This document shows, piece by piece, positions 17,029-26,369 of a stretch of 64,000 nt of DNA. This DNA is from Slackia sp. GTDB lineage: Bacteria; Actinomycetota; Coriobacteriia; Anaerosomatales; Anaerosomataceae. Below the pieces are notes generated by a model. It worked only from the letters and a program-made list of their open reading frames with translations, searched no databases and was not told the DNA's origin. The stretch spans positions 34,570 through 98,569 of the forward strand of contig DYEA01000011.1 of NCBI GenBank assembly GCA_020725885.1, given 5' to 3'. Position numbers and translations under genes: made by a program. Within the stretch, counting starts at the first letter, position 1; each line of letters opens with the position of its first letter.

Positions 17029-17923
17029 CCACCGCCACCCCTACGACCACGTCCACCTCGACGAGCCGGACGCCGAGGCGGTCGTCCACATCTCGTGCGC
17101 TCGCCACACGTACGAGGGCGGCGCGTCGGTGCACCTGTGCGGCTTGGACTTCGTCGCGCACCGCGGCCGCCGCGTGGCGATCCTCGGCCCGAACGGCGCC
17201 GGCAAGACGACCATGCTCTACCACGTCCTCGGGCTGCTCCGTCCGAGCGAGGGCATCGTCACGGTGTTCGGCGTGCCGCCGGCCGAGCGCTGGCTGGAGA
17301 TCCGGCACCGCATCGGCGTGGTGCTGCAGAACGTCGACGAGCAGCTGCTGATGCCGACGGTCTTCGACGACGTCGCATTCGGCCCGAGACAGCACGGGCT
17401 GTCTGAAAGCGACGTGCGCGACCGGGTCTCCCGCGCGCTGCAGGAACTCGCGATCGAGCACCTCGCGGACCGCGTGCCGCACAACCTCTCGGGCGGCGAG
17501 AAGCGCAAGGTGGCGCTCGCGGGCGCGCTCGCGATGGATCCCGAGCTGCTCGTGCTCGACGAGCCGTTCGAGGGGCTCGACCCGGAGTCGCGAGCGCACG
17601 TGCTCGCGCTGCTCGAACGGCTTTCGAAGGAGCACGGGGTGACGATCGTGCTCACCACGCACGACATCGACGCGGTGCCGGAGTTCGCGGACTACGCGTA
17701 CGTGCTCGCGCCAGGCGGGACGATCGCGGTGCGCGGGACGCCGGAAGAGGTCTTCGCGAACGCGAGCGCTCTGCGCGCGAGCAACATCCGGCCCCCGATC
17801 CTCGCGGAGCTCTTCGAGCGGCTGCGCGGAGAGGCGCCCGACGCTCCTGAGCCGGTACTCACCGTCGAGGACGCAGCGCGCGCGCTCGAGCGGTGGCGCA
17901 GGACTGCATCACGCGGAGCCTGA
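17021..17923 (+). CDS. ECF transporter ATP-binding protein (CbiO-like) with His-rich N-terminus
   Basis: A 300-residue ATPase. Walker A GPNGAGKTT near residue 57, Q-loop VVLQNVDEQLLMPTV, signature LSGGEKRK, Walker B LLVLDEPFEGLD and H-loop TTHDIDA are intact. The first 13 residues, MHDHRHPYDHVHL, are histidine-rich, which is unusual in CbiO proteins and could bind the transported metal. Fourth gene of the Fur/CbiM/CbiQ/CbiO operon. The 3' end overlaps a small convergent gene. Confidence 0.93.
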   Translation: MHDHRHPYDHVHLDEPDAEAVVHISCARHTYEGGASVHLCGLDFVAHRGRRVAILGPNGAGKTTMLYHVLGLLRPSEGIVTVFGVPPAERWLEIRHRIGVVLQNVDEQLLMPTVFDDVAFGPRQHGLSESDVRDRVSRALQELAIEHLADRVPHNLSGGEKRKVALAGALAMDPELLVLDEPFEGLDPESRAHVLALLERLSKEHGVTIVLTTHDIDAVPEFADYAYVLAPGGTIAVRGTPEEVFANASALRASNIRPPILAELFERLRGEAPDAPEPVLTVEDAARALERWRRTASRGA

Positions 17924-18163
17924 AGCGGCCGCCGCCATCTGCCGATGCACGTCCTCGCACATGTCCTCGAGCATCGCGAGCGAGCAGTAGCCGCTCATGA
18001 GCTTGCGCAGCTCGACGCACAGCCCGTCCGCGTCTGAGGGCTCCAGAGACTCCAGGTCCTTTCCGAGCGCGTGCGCAGCCTGGGACACGTAGACGACCGC
18101 CATCGCCGGTCCGACCAGGCCGCGGAGCACCGCGATTGCTGCGTGCGCGACCTCAGCGCTCAC
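17909..18163 (-). CDS. Small protein of unknown function
   Basis: 84 residues starting with GTG at 18163. It is mostly helical, with cysteines at GLCVEL, GYCSLA and DMCED. The start overlaps the end of the membrane-protein gene before it by 11 bases and the end overlaps the convergent CbiO-like gene. I do not recognise a family. The spacing suggests co-transcription with the membrane protein. Confidence 0.6.
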   Translation of the reverse strand: MSAEVAHAAIAVLRGLVGPAMAVVYVSQAAHALGKDLESLEPSDADGLCVELRKLMSGYCSLAMLEDMCEDVHRQMAAAASGSA

Positions 18164-18968
18164 GGCTCCGCCCTCCCCTCACGCCTTGAACCTCGGCGAG
18201 CGTCACGAGGCCGAGCCCGATCGCGGCGTACGCGACCCACCAGCCCACGTCGACGAGCGACCCGCTCACGTACGTCCCCGCATAGTCGAGCCAGGTGTAC
18301 GCGGTGTCCGTGGCCGCCATCGCAAGAGCGCCGAACGAGACGATCGCCCACGGCGTTGCGAGCCGGCCGCCCGCGAACCGCACCAGAGCGAGCGCGAGCG
18401 CGAGAGCGGGGAACAGCAGCAACCACAAGTCCCCGAGCGGGTAGAACGCACCCAGGGCCTTCTCTAAGACGCTCGCTTCCGTATCGCCCATCAGCGGTCC
18501 CAGCACAGTGAGCCATACGGCGACCGTGCCCGCCAGCGAGACTGCTGCGCTCACCGCGAGCGGAACCGTCTGTCGCTGGCCGCGCGTGAAGGCCCGCAGC
18601 GCGAGCAGGAGCCCGCCGCCGAGCAACGGGAACGATGCGATGTAGAGCAGGTCGGCAGAGGACGGATATGGCTCGACCCGCAGCAGCGACTCGTGCGCCC
18701 AATAGACGAAATCACCCGCCACCAGCGCCGCCATCCCGGCACCGATGGCAGCGACCTGCACCTGAAGCGGCTCGCCACGTTGCAGCCGCGAGGCGAGACT
18801 CCAGGCCGCCGCCACCGCAAAGACGGCGAACGCGACCGCGCCGGCGGTGGACAGCGCGGCAGCCATGTCGGCATTCGCCGAGACTGCGCGCATCGCAGCC
18901 GCAGCGACGACGATGGATGCGAGCAGCGCGCCAGCCGTCACGGCAGCGCGACGAGGCAGAACCCCCAT
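18153..18968 (-). CDS. Multi-spanning membrane protein of unknown function
   Basis: 271 residues with about eight hydrophobic segments and short loops. The overall look (alternating helices with VYWAHESLLRVEPYPSSAD and a DLWLLLFPALALAL segment) resembles the membrane sensor halves found in front of GGDEF or kinase domains, but no output domain is attached. The ATG at 18968 lies back to back with the TetR promoter. A stand-alone membrane sensor is a guess. Confidence 0.8.
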   Translation of the reverse strand: MGVLPRRAAVTAGALLASIVVAAAAMRAVSANADMAAALSTAGAVAFAVFAVAAAWSLASRLQRGEPLQVQVAAIGAGMAALVAGDFVYWAHESLLRVEPYPSSADLLYIASFPLLGGGLLLALRAFTRGQRQTVPLAVSAAVSLAGTVAVWLTVLGPLMGDTEASVLEKALGAFYPLGDLWLLLFPALALALALVRFAGGRLATPWAIVSFGALAMAATDTAYTWLDYAGTYVSGSLVDVGWWVAYAAIGLGLVTLAEVQGVRGGRSRER

Positions 18969-19034
18969 GCACGCCTCCCTCCAGGACGCTTAGGCAACGT
19001 GAAGCGTATCACAGCACAGGACATCATGCTCGGC

Positions 19035-19084
19035 TTGACAGATCTCAGCGTCGGACGCACCATCCTGACTGAACGTTCAGTCAG
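19035..19084 (+). promoter_or_regulatory. Promoter and 20-bp palindromic operator of the TetR/MMPL operon
   Basis: A perfect -35 TTGACA at 19035-19040 is followed by the perfect palindrome CTGACTGAACGTTCAGTCAG at 19065-19084, which runs into the AGGAGG ribosome site of the regulator gene. The -10 at about 19058 is poor. A full 20-base palindrome at this place is what a self-repressing TetR dimer would use. Confidence 0.75.
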
Positions 19085-19094
19085 GAGGTTCCCG

Positions 19095-19706
19095 GTGATT
19101 TCCGCCGAACGCACCCACGAGACAGGCGACACCGCACGCGACCGGATCCTCGCGTCAGCGTCCCCGCTCTTCGCGGAGCGCGGGTTCGACGCCGTGTCGG
19201 TCGCGGACATCGCTCACGCGAGCGGCACCTCGACGAGCCTCATCTACTACCACTTCGCAGACAAGCAAACGCTCTTCGAGACCGCAGTGCTCGAGGCCGC
19301 CGACCTCATGGAGTCGGTGGCGAGCGAAGCGCTTTCTGCTTCGGGCAGCCCCGCCGAGCGGCTGGTCTCGTTCGCACGGGCCTATAGCAACCTGCTCGGC
19401 AGCCACCCGGACACCATGCGCGTCCTCATCCTGAGCGTCGCGAACCTCCAGGGGCGCTTGCCGAACGAGGTCCTCGACCGCGCTTCCGCGATCGTTGGCG
19501 CGCTCGCCGCCACCATCGAGGAGGGCATCGCCGAAGGTCTCTTCCGGCCGGTCGATCCGAGGGCGGCTGCGACCGCGCTGTTCGCCATGACGAACGCGCC
19601 TGTCACCGCGCAGGCGCTGGCCGTCTCGTCGCCGCCCGTGACGGCCTCGTATGAAGACCTGGGCGAGCGCATGGCCGAGCTGTTCTTGAGGGGGATCCTC
19701 GCATGA
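19095..19706 (+). CDS. TetR-family repressor of the MMPL operon
   Basis: 203-residue TetR regulator. The helix-turn-helix reads FDAVSVADIAHASGTSTSLIY then YHFADKQTLFE, the TetR hallmark. The GTG at 19095 is placed eight bases after AGGAGG. The gene overlaps the MMPL transporter gene by ATGA and sits directly behind a perfect palindrome. The likely job is to repress the transporter operon until a hydrophobic ligand binds the C-terminal domain. Confidence 0.93.
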   Translation: MISAERTHETGDTARDRILASASPLFAERGFDAVSVADIAHASGTSTSLIYYHFADKQTLFETAVLEAADLMESVASEALSASGSPAERLVSFARAYSNLLGSHPDTMRVLILSVANLQGRLPNEVLDRASAIVGALAATIEEGIAEGLFRPVDPRAAATALFAMTNAPVTAQALAVSSPPVTASYEDLGERMAELFLRGILA

Positions 19707-21814
19707 GCAGCCGACGCGACCGCGAGACGCTTCTCCTGCGCTTCGGCCGCTTCGTCGTCCGCCGGCGGCGCGCGATCCAGGCGCTTGCGATCCTGCTCGT
19801 GATCGCCGGTGTCTTCGGCGTCATGAACCTGCGCGTCAACTACGACCTGCTGTCGTACCTGCCTGAAGACCTGCCGTCCGTGAAGGGCTTCCGGGTGCTC
19901 ACGGACGAGTTCTCGCTCGGCAACGTCGCGCAGGTGATGATCGAGGGCGCGGACGACGCGCGCGTCAAGAACCTCGTCGAGCGCATCAGAGAGGTCAAGG
20001 GCGTCTCTGAGGTGCGCTGGGTCTCCGACGTCGCGCCGATCGAGCAGCCCCGCGAGTTCCTCGACCCCAACCTCGCCCGCAACTACTACGCCGGCGACGC
20101 GACGCTCGTGCAGGTGAGCTTCGAGCAGGCGCAGACCGACCCGCGCACGGAACGGGCGGTGCGCGAGATCAAGCGCATCCTGGCGGGCGTCGACGCGTCG
20201 ATGACCGGCATCCAGCAGATGGAGCTCGCCGAGGTCATGGCGCAGGATCGCGTGCGCATCGGCGCGGCGGTGCTCGTGCTGGTAAGCGTCGTGCTGCTGC
20301 TCACGGTGCCCTCTGTCGTGGTGCCCGTGCTGTTCGTGCTCACGATCGGCGCCACGGTGTTCGTGAACCTCGGGCTGTCGTTCTACCTCGGCCAGGAGAT
20401 CTCGTACCTCACCGGCGTCACCGTGTTCGCCATGCAGTTCGCGGTGACCATGGACTACGCGCTCTTCCTGTATCACCGCTTCGAGGAGGAACGCAACCGC
20501 TCCGACGTCGAAGAGGCGATGGCCGTCGCGACGGCCGCGACCTTCAAGTCCATCGCGTCCGCAGCGCTCACCACCATCGCCGGCTTCCTCGCGCTCGGCG
20601 CGATGCACCTCGGGTTCGGCAAGGACATGGGCTTCACGCTCGCACGGGGCGTCGTGTTCGCGATGGCGGGCGTGGTGACGATCCTGCCCGGCCTGCTCGT
20701 GGACTTCCGGCCGATCATCGAGCGCGTGAGCCACCGCGTGCCGCGCTTCGACTTCTCGCGGCTGGGCGAGGCGGTGGCTCGGCACGCGTGGCCGACCATC
20801 GGCGTCGCGCTCGTCGCGCTCGTGGCCGCGTCGTGGGCGTACAGCAAGGTGTCGCTCTCGTACGACCTCACGCAGAGCCTGCCGAAGGACCTGCCGTCGG
20901 TGCTCGCAGACGACAAGATCTCTGAGGCCTTTGGGCGCGCCTCGACCGTCTACCTCGTCGTGGAGGGCGCCGACGACCTCGCGAAGCTCGACGCGCTGCG
21001 CGGACGGCTGGAGCGGGTCCCGGGCGTGACGCGCGTCTTCGGATACACGACGCTCGTCGACCCGCGCCTGCCCGACGAGTTCGTGCCCGCAAGCGCACGC
21101 GAGGCGTTCTTCTCGGAAGGACGCACGTACCTCACGCTCGACCTCGCGTACGGGCTCGACGACACGGAGCGGCTCGATGAGACGCTCGACGCGATCCGAG
21201 CCGAGACGGCGCGCTCGTGGCCGAGTCCCGCGTACCTCACCGGCCAGACCGTGCTGACGCGCGACATGGAGCATGCCTCGCAAGGCGACGCCGACCGCAT
21301 CAACGCGCTGTCGATCGCAGCGATCCTCGTGATCGTCGCCGTCGCGTTCCGCTCGCTCGCCGTGCCGGTGGCCCTCCTCGGGTGCATCCAGCTCGCCATC
21401 CTCGTCAACCAAGGATTCGAGGCGCTTTCGGGCGGCAAGCTCATCTTCGTCGCCGCGCTCGCGATCGGCGCCATCCAGCTCGGCGCGACGGTCGACTACG
21501 CGATCCTGCTCACCACGCGCTACGAGGAGGAGCTCGGCCGCATCGGCGACCGCATCCGCGCGATCCACATCGCGGTGGCCGAGTCGAGCCAGTCGATCCT
21601 CGTGAGCGCCTCGACCATGTTCGCCGCCACCATCTCGCTTGCGCTGCTCTCGCGCGTCGGCATCCTGAGCAAGCTCTCGGGGCTCATCGCGCGCGGCGCG
21701 GTGACGAGCTTCGCGGTGATCCTGCTGGTGCTGCCCGCTGTCCTGGTCGTCGGCCAGCCGCTGTATGAGCGCTTGAGCATCGGCTGGCCGAAGCACGTGA
21801 AGAGAGGTCGATGA
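19703..21814 (+). CDS. MMPL/RND-superfamily hydrophobic-compound exporter
   Basis: A 703-residue membrane pump with the RND-like duplicated layout. TM1 lies at about residue 27-46, then an extracytoplasmic loop, then a cluster of five TM helices (about 180-350). This is repeated with TM7 near 370 and a second cluster (about 535-700). The TM4-type segment VFAMQFAVTMDYALFLYHRF contains the intramembrane DY pair of MMPL proteins; the repeat QLGATVDYAIL matches it. Shorter than mycobacterial MmpL. Cargo (lipid, polyketide or drug) is unknown. Confidence 0.93.
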   Translation: MSSRRDRETLLLRFGRFVVRRRRAIQALAILLVIAGVFGVMNLRVNYDLLSYLPEDLPSVKGFRVLTDEFSLGNVAQVMIEGADDARVKNLVERIREVKGVSEVRWVSDVAPIEQPREFLDPNLARNYYAGDATLVQVSFEQAQTDPRTERAVREIKRILAGVDASMTGIQQMELAEVMAQDRVRIGAAVLVLVSVVLLLTVPSVVVPVLFVLTIGATVFVNLGLSFYLGQEISYLTGVTVFAMQFAVTMDYALFLYHRFEEERNRSDVEEAMAVATAATFKSIASAALTTIAGFLALGAMHLGFGKDMGFTLARGVVFAMAGVVTILPGLLVDFRPIIERVSHRVPRFDFSRLGEAVARHAWPTIGVALVALVAASWAYSKVSLSYDLTQSLPKDLPSVLADDKISEAFGRASTVYLVVEGADDLAKLDALRGRLERVPGVTRVFGYTTLVDPRLPDEFVPASAREAFFSEGRTYLTLDLAYGLDDTERLDETLDAIRAETARSWPSPAYLTGQTVLTRDMEHASQGDADRINALSIAAILVIVAVAFRSLAVPVALLGCIQLAILVNQGFEALSGGKLIFVAALAIGAIQLGATVDYAILLTTRYEEELGRIGDRIRAIHIAVAESSQSILVSASTMFAATISLALLSRVGILSKLSGLIARGAVTSFAVILLVLPAVLVVGQPLYERLSIGWPKHVKRGR

Positions 21815-23721
21815 CCATGCGTCCTGCTCGCTTCTTGACACGCCGCCTGCTGCCGGTCGCCATCACCGCAGCGCTGCTCGCGGCCGTCGTCGGAACCGGC
21901 ACCGCCGCCTCGCAGCCGCAAACGAGGACGCCGGACTCGGTGGCGGACTCCGAGACCGTCTACGCGATCTGCGACGCGAGCGGCCGGGTGACCAAGACGG
22001 TCGTCGTCGACTGGCTGCACCTCACCGGCGAGGGGCTGCTCGAAGTCGCTGACCCCGCGCCCGGGGCCGCGGCGCTCACCTCGCTCACCGAGGGCTTCGC
22101 GCCGAAGCTCGATGGCGGCACCGTGCGCGGCAGCGTGGAGTCGAGCGGACAGGCCGACGTGTTCTACCGGGTCGAGACGAAGGCCGCCCTCCCCCTCGAG
22201 ATCTCGGTGCGCTACGAGCTCGACGGGACCGAGGTGGCACCGGAAGACCTCGCGGGCAAGAGCGGCCGGCTTTCGATCACGCTTACGGCGCACAACCGCT
22301 TGGAGCGCCGCGAGACCGTGACCTACGAGGACGGCGCGGGTGCGGAGCGCTCCGAGGAAGTCACCTACAGCGTGCCGTTGCTCTGCATCCCGCAGTTCAA
22401 GATCGACGGGACGAGAATGACGGTGGTCGAGGCGCCCGAGAACGCCCAGATCGCAGTCACCGGCTCGACTGCGACCTATGCGGTGCCGATGATGCCGACG
22501 CCTGATGCCTCGATGACGCTCGTGCTCGACGCGCGCGACATCGAGTTGCAGCCGCTCATCGTCTCGGTCTTCCCGAAACTGCCGGCGTCTGCTGACTTCT
22601 CGGTCGCGGGCGAGCTCGCGAAGGTCGCCGACGCGCTCGACGGCCTGGCGATGCTGTCCGACGGGCAGCGGCAGGTCGTGACGGGCATCCTGGACGGGCT
22701 CGACGGGTTTGACACCTCAGCCATCGCCGGGGCAGCGGACGGCCTGGCCACCCTGCGCTCGGGACTGCAGCAGCTCGCGGAGGGCGCGAGCGGCGTGGGC
22801 GCGCTCGCCGGAGCCCAGGTGCAGTACCTCGACGGCGTGATCGCCGGCATCGACGCCGGCGCCTTCGACGACCTCGCACAGCTGGGCGCCGCGCTGGGTC
22901 AGCTGGCGCAGGGGGTGTCGCAGGCGCAGGACGGCGCCGAGCAGGTGCTCACGCTGCTCGACGCGCAGATCGCGCTCGTCGACCAGGTGCGCGCCTCGAA
23001 CGCTGCGCTCACGGCGCTCGCGCAGGACCGGGCGGCCGCCTACCCTGGCGACATGCAGCTCGCGCAGCTGGCAGGCGGCCTCGCACAGCAGCAGGCGCTG
23101 CTGGATGCGCTTCGCTCAGGCGGCGTGGTTGGCGGGCAGCCGATCCCCGGGCTCGCCGACACCCGGGCGGCCGTCGCAGCGCTCGCCCAGGGGCTGCAGC
23201 AAGCCGAGGACGGGCTCACGGCGATCGCGGCGCAAGCAGGCGCGCTCGCCCAGGTGCCGGCCGCATTCGAGCAGCTGAAGGCAGCGCTCGTCGTGCTGCG
23301 GGACGGAGGCGTGGTGGCCGGGCAGCAGACGCCGGGGCTCAAGACCACCCGCGACTCGGTGCTCCAGCTGGCGGATGGAATCGGGCAGATGAGCGCAGGG
23401 CTCGACGCCCAAGCGGGCACGTTCGAAGACCTTGCCGACGCGGCGTCGATGCTCGAACACCTGAAGTCAGCGCTCTCGGCCCTCGCGTCCGGCGGGACCG
23501 TGCAGGATCACGACCTGCCCGGGCTCGACACCTCGGCAAACGGGCTGAAGGCGCTCTCGGACGGGCTGCGCGGCGGCGTGCGGGACGTGCATCGCGGCGA
23601 GGCGATCTCCGACGCGATGAAGCGTGCGGCGGATGCGTACACGAGCTTCCTCGGCCTGCCCGAAGGCGCGAGCGGCCGGCTCACGATCATGTACCGGATC
23701 GAGGGCATCGGCACAGACTAG
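21811..23721 (+). CDS. Secreted protein with LxxG heptad-like repeats, partner of MMPL pump
   Basis: 636 residues. A signal peptide spans about 9-33. The first half is a beta-rich domain (about 60-280). The second half is a long helical repeat region rich in LxxGLxQ-type units, similar in style to YhgE/Pip-family extracellular regions. Within it a longer unit occurs three times (LRSGGVVGGQPIPGL, LRDGGVVAGQQTPGL and LASGGTVQDHDLPGL), about 100 residues apart. It overlaps the pump gene by ATGA, so it probably forms the extracytoplasmic part of the export machine. No C-terminal membrane anchor is seen. Confidence 0.85.
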   Translation: MTMRPARFLTRRLLPVAITAALLAAVVGTGTAASQPQTRTPDSVADSETVYAICDASGRVTKTVVVDWLHLTGEGLLEVADPAPGAAALTSLTEGFAPKLDGGTVRGSVESSGQADVFYRVETKAALPLEISVRYELDGTEVAPEDLAGKSGRLSITLTAHNRLERRETVTYEDGAGAERSEEVTYSVPLLCIPQFKIDGTRMTVVEAPENAQIAVTGSTATYAVPMMPTPDASMTLVLDARDIELQPLIVSVFPKLPASADFSVAGELAKVADALDGLAMLSDGQRQVVTGILDGLDGFDTSAIAGAADGLATLRSGLQQLAEGASGVGALAGAQVQYLDGVIAGIDAGAFDDLAQLGAALGQLAQGVSQAQDGAEQVLTLLDAQIALVDQVRASNAALTALAQDRAAAYPGDMQLAQLAGGLAQQQALLDALRSGGVVGGQPIPGLADTRAAVAALAQGLQQAEDGLTAIAAQAGALAQVPAAFEQLKAALVVLRDGGVVAGQQTPGLKTTRDSVLQLADGIGQMSAGLDAQAGTFEDLADAASMLEHLKSALSALASGGTVQDHDLPGLDTSANGLKALSDGLRGGVRDVHRGEAISDAMKRAADAYTSFLGLPEGASGRLTIMYRIEGIGTD

Positions 23722-23832
23722 GGGTTCGCGCTCGTCACCGGGTGCGCGGGAGCCGGACCGATCGCTGCCCACGGCGGCAACGGATGCGGAACAGTCGCCG
23801 CTGCGCCGCAACGTCCGCGTGACAATAGCCAC

Positions 23833-24444
23833 ATGGTCCGAAAGCGAGCCCAGATCCGGCCGCTCGCGGCAGCTGTCTCAATCGCGCTCCCGATCGTGCT
23901 GACGGCGGCCGCTGTGTGCATGACGGCCATCCCATCTCGGCTCGGCTCTCGCATCCCGCCGACCGGCGAGATGCGCGCAGCATCCACGCGGATCGACCTG
24001 AGCGGCACAGCGCCGACGCCGCCCCCGCCGCCAGTCGAGCCCCGCACCGACCGCGACCGCCTCGTCCTCGCAGCTCGCCGGATGCTCGGCACGCCATACC
24101 GCTGGGGAGCGAAGGGGCCGGACGAGTACGACTGCAGCGGGTTCACCAAGGCGGCGTACGCCGCAGTGGGCGTCAGGTTGCCCGACGGTTCGTTCAATCA
24201 AGCGGCCGGCGAGCGGCCGCTTGGCTCGCTCGACGAGCTCGCGCCAGGCGACTTGCTGTTCTACCGCTGGAACGGCGCCGTCGGCGTCTCGCACGTCACG
24301 ATGTACCTCGGCGACGGCTGGGTGATCGGGACGGGGAGCCCGGCCACGCCCGGCGAGGTCGGCATCTACCCGCTGGCTGCTGACTTCCGGGTGCCGGACA
24401 CGACGGTCACCTTCCGGCACATCGTGCTTCCGGATGGATCGTGA
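23833..24444 (+). CDS. NlpC/P60-family cell-wall hydrolase
   Basis: 203-residue exported gamma-D-glutamyl-diamino acid peptidase type protein. An N-terminal hydrophobic helix (about 14-33) and a proline-rich linker (TPPPPPVEP) precede the catalytic domain. The catalytic cysteine is in YDCSGFTKAAY (near residue 99), the histidine in SHVTMYLGDG, and the third polar residue in the GIYPL region. Common in Gram-positive bacteria for peptidoglycan remodelling. Not obviously linked to the MMPL operon, which ends 111 bases before. Confidence 0.92.
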   Translation: MVRKRAQIRPLAAAVSIALPIVLTAAAVCMTAIPSRLGSRIPPTGEMRAASTRIDLSGTAPTPPPPPVEPRTDRDRLVLAARRMLGTPYRWGAKGPDEYDCSGFTKAAYAAVGVRLPDGSFNQAAGERPLGSLDELAPGDLLFYRWNGAVGVSHVTMYLGDGWVIGTGSPATPGEVGIYPLAADFRVPDTTVTFRHIVLPDGS

Positions 24445-24474
24445 GCCTGACCGGCGCCGGAGCAGGTGCCGGGC

Positions 24475-25128
24475 TCATCGCCGGGACAAGACCTCCCACT
24501 TCTTGGCGTTGAACTCCGACTCGGACAGCACACCGCTGCGCCACAGATCGTGAAGCTCACGCAGGTGCTCGACGGCGCGCTCTTGCGCATCTGGAGCTTT
24601 GCCGAGGGACAGGTCCTTGGCGCGCGCCCAATCGTCCTCCGACAGAGCGCCGCTCGACCTCAGCGCTGCGAGGCGCTCCAATTCGCTCGCCACGCTCGCG
24701 CCTCGGGCACCGATGCTCTCGCGGTACTCAAGCGCGCGCTCGACGGCCTCCCGCATCTCGACCGCTTCTTTCTGCTCCCAGGTGCCGACTTCGAGCGCCT
24801 CTCCGCTCTGTAATTCGATGGTGACGCTCCGGGTCCAGACTGCCGTCAACGCTATCAGGACCGCCAGGAGGGCAGACCCGCCGGCCATCAACCACATCCA
24901 CGGGGACGGAAAGATGAGCCCGAAGAAGCCCGTCGTCACGCTCATCCCCAGCGCCGCCAGGAAGGCCCCGGCTGCGCTCCACCAGCCGCCCGACGACACG
25001 GAAGCCACAGAGGACAGCGGACATGTGGTGCCGTGCACGACGATCGTCGCGCCCGTGACCGTCAGCTTCTCGGAGGCGTAGAACGTCGGCACGACGATGG
25101 CGCGCCTGACGACAGCCTGATCCTCCAT
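24475..25128 (-). CDS. Membrane protein with two C-terminal SHOCT motifs
   Basis: 217 residues. The N-terminal part (VVPTFYASEKLTVTGATI) looks like the DUF6232 type, followed by two adjacent membrane helices (about 50-95). Two short SHOCT repeats close the protein: LERLAALRSSGALSEDDW and LRELHDLWRSGVLSESEF. SHOCT segments are oligomerisation or targeting modules of unknown mechanism. The ATG at 25128 follows GGAAGGG. It lies 68 bases after a NERD-domain gene on the same strand. Confidence 0.8.
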   Translation of the reverse strand: MEDQAVVRRAIVVPTFYASEKLTVTGATIVVHGTTCPLSSVASVSSGGWWSAAGAFLAALGMSVTTGFFGLIFPSPWMWLMAGGSALLAVLIALTAVWTRSVTIELQSGEALEVGTWEQKEAVEMREAVERALEYRESIGARGASVASELERLAALRSSGALSEDDWARAKDLSLGKAPDAQERAVEHLRELHDLWRSGVLSESEFNAKKWEVLSRR

Positions 25129-25196
25129 CGAATGCCCTTCCTTCGGACAAGAGTCCACTACTGTGCGGCGCTGGAGCACACGCAGTCTGACGCCGG

Positions 25197-25886
25197 TCAC
25201 TCCAGACCCTTCCATTCAGCGCGACCTCGGCCGCGCGTGCTACGCCTCCCCTCCAGGTACGCCTGGTGCTCCACATCGGTCTGCCTGGTGATCGCACGGC
25301 GAGCGTGCTCGATGCGCCCGATGCAGAGCCAGACTTGCTCCAACGACAGAACCTCTGTCGAGTACGTGCCCAGATATGCCTCGAGATGTTCGAGGAGCAC
25401 CACATTGCTCGGCATCCGCGTCTTGAGCTCGGCACCGCCAGAGAAGACCACGACCGAGCGCACCTCCTCTTCAGGGACAAAGGGGAGGAGGCGGCGGACA
25501 GCCCGGACATGCTTGGCGTTCTGGTGCAGCGGATTCTGGAATCTGAACTTGCGCTCGTAGATGACTTGCGTCCACTCAGGCGATCTCGCATCACCGAAGA
25601 CCCAGCCGGTGTAGTGCTTCGTTTCGACGACGAAGATCCCATACGTGGAGACGAGGATGTGATCGATCTGCGTAGTACCGTCCAAGTAGGGGATCGTGAT
25701 GTTGTTCATGAGGTGGTATTCCGGACGGCATGCCAGCACCGCCAGCGTCCGTCTGACCTCGGCCTCGCCCTCGTTCTGCAGAATCCGCGCTCTCGTGCTC
25801 GGCAGAGAGGCGCCGACCGCAATCCCAGCCAGACCTCCGAACGTAGCGGCGAAAGCCGCGACTGTCGGGAGCAACCAGTCCGTCAA
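25197..25886 (-). CDS. NERD-domain protein, membrane-anchored
   Basis: About 229 residues from a TTG at 25886 preceded by AAGGGCGG; the frame is open further upstream and the start is uncertain. One hydrophobic helix (about 5-25) leads into a NERD (nuclease-related) domain. IDHILVSTYGIFVVETKHYTG (listed here as pieces: IDHILVS and FVVETKHYTGWVFG) carries the D...E-x-K arrangement of the PD-(D/E)XK fold. Function is unknown; NERD proteins occur in DNA processing and defence settings. The neighbour is a SHOCT membrane protein on the same strand. Confidence 0.8.
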   Translation of the reverse strand: MTDWLLPTVAAFAATFGGLAGIAVGASLPSTRARILQNEGEAEVRRTLAVLACRPEYHLMNNITIPYLDGTTQIDHILVSTYGIFVVETKHYTGWVFGDARSPEWTQVIYERKFRFQNPLHQNAKHVRAVRRLLPFVPEEEVRSVVVFSGGAELKTRMPSNVVLLEHLEAYLGTYSTEVLSLEQVWLCIGRIEHARRAITRQTDVEHQAYLEGRRSTRGRGRAEWKGLE

Positions 25887-25960
25887 TGACCCGCCCTTCT
25901 CACTCCAAGACCACTCGCTCGACGCTTGATCAAGATGCCTCTTGTTGTCGAGCGATGCGG

Positions 25961-26233
25961 CTATCCGTCCGAGCCTTCTGCGTGCGGAGCGACCGGGGCG
26001 CCGTACGCTTGTGCCGGCGGGTAGCCCTGGATGAAGCCGGGGCTGGCGACGCCGCCTGACTTGCGCATGGCCTCCATCACGCCGTCGCGCACGGCTGCTT
26101 TGGTCACCCGGTACAGGATGTAGTAGCCGATGAAGACCGACGCGAACACGAAAAACAGGTAGATCGCCGAGCCGGCCATGAGCATCCCCATAAGGGACGA
26201 TCCCGGGTCGCCGCCTGGAGCGCTCGTGTACAT
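25961..26233 (-). CDS. Small single-pass membrane protein
   Basis: 90 residues from an ATG behind AAGGAGG. One membrane helix (about 16-44, MGMLMAGSAIYLFFVFASVF region) is followed by a basic stretch and a Pro/Ala/Tyr-rich tail. The family is not recognised. Confidence 0.65.
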   Translation of the reverse strand: MYTSAPGGDPGSSLMGMLMAGSAIYLFFVFASVFIGYYILYRVTKAAVRDGVMEAMRKSGGVASPGFIQGYPPAQAYGAPVAPHAEGSDG

Positions 26234-26369
26234 GGATCCTCCTTCGGTCGGTGGCTTTGCCAGAGCGGGGCATCCCGATCCGCAGCAGCATGGTACGCAG
26301 ATGGTCTGACACTGCGGAATCCACGCGCGTCGGAGCCGCCATACCGCGGACGCACCGCTCAGGCGCCGC

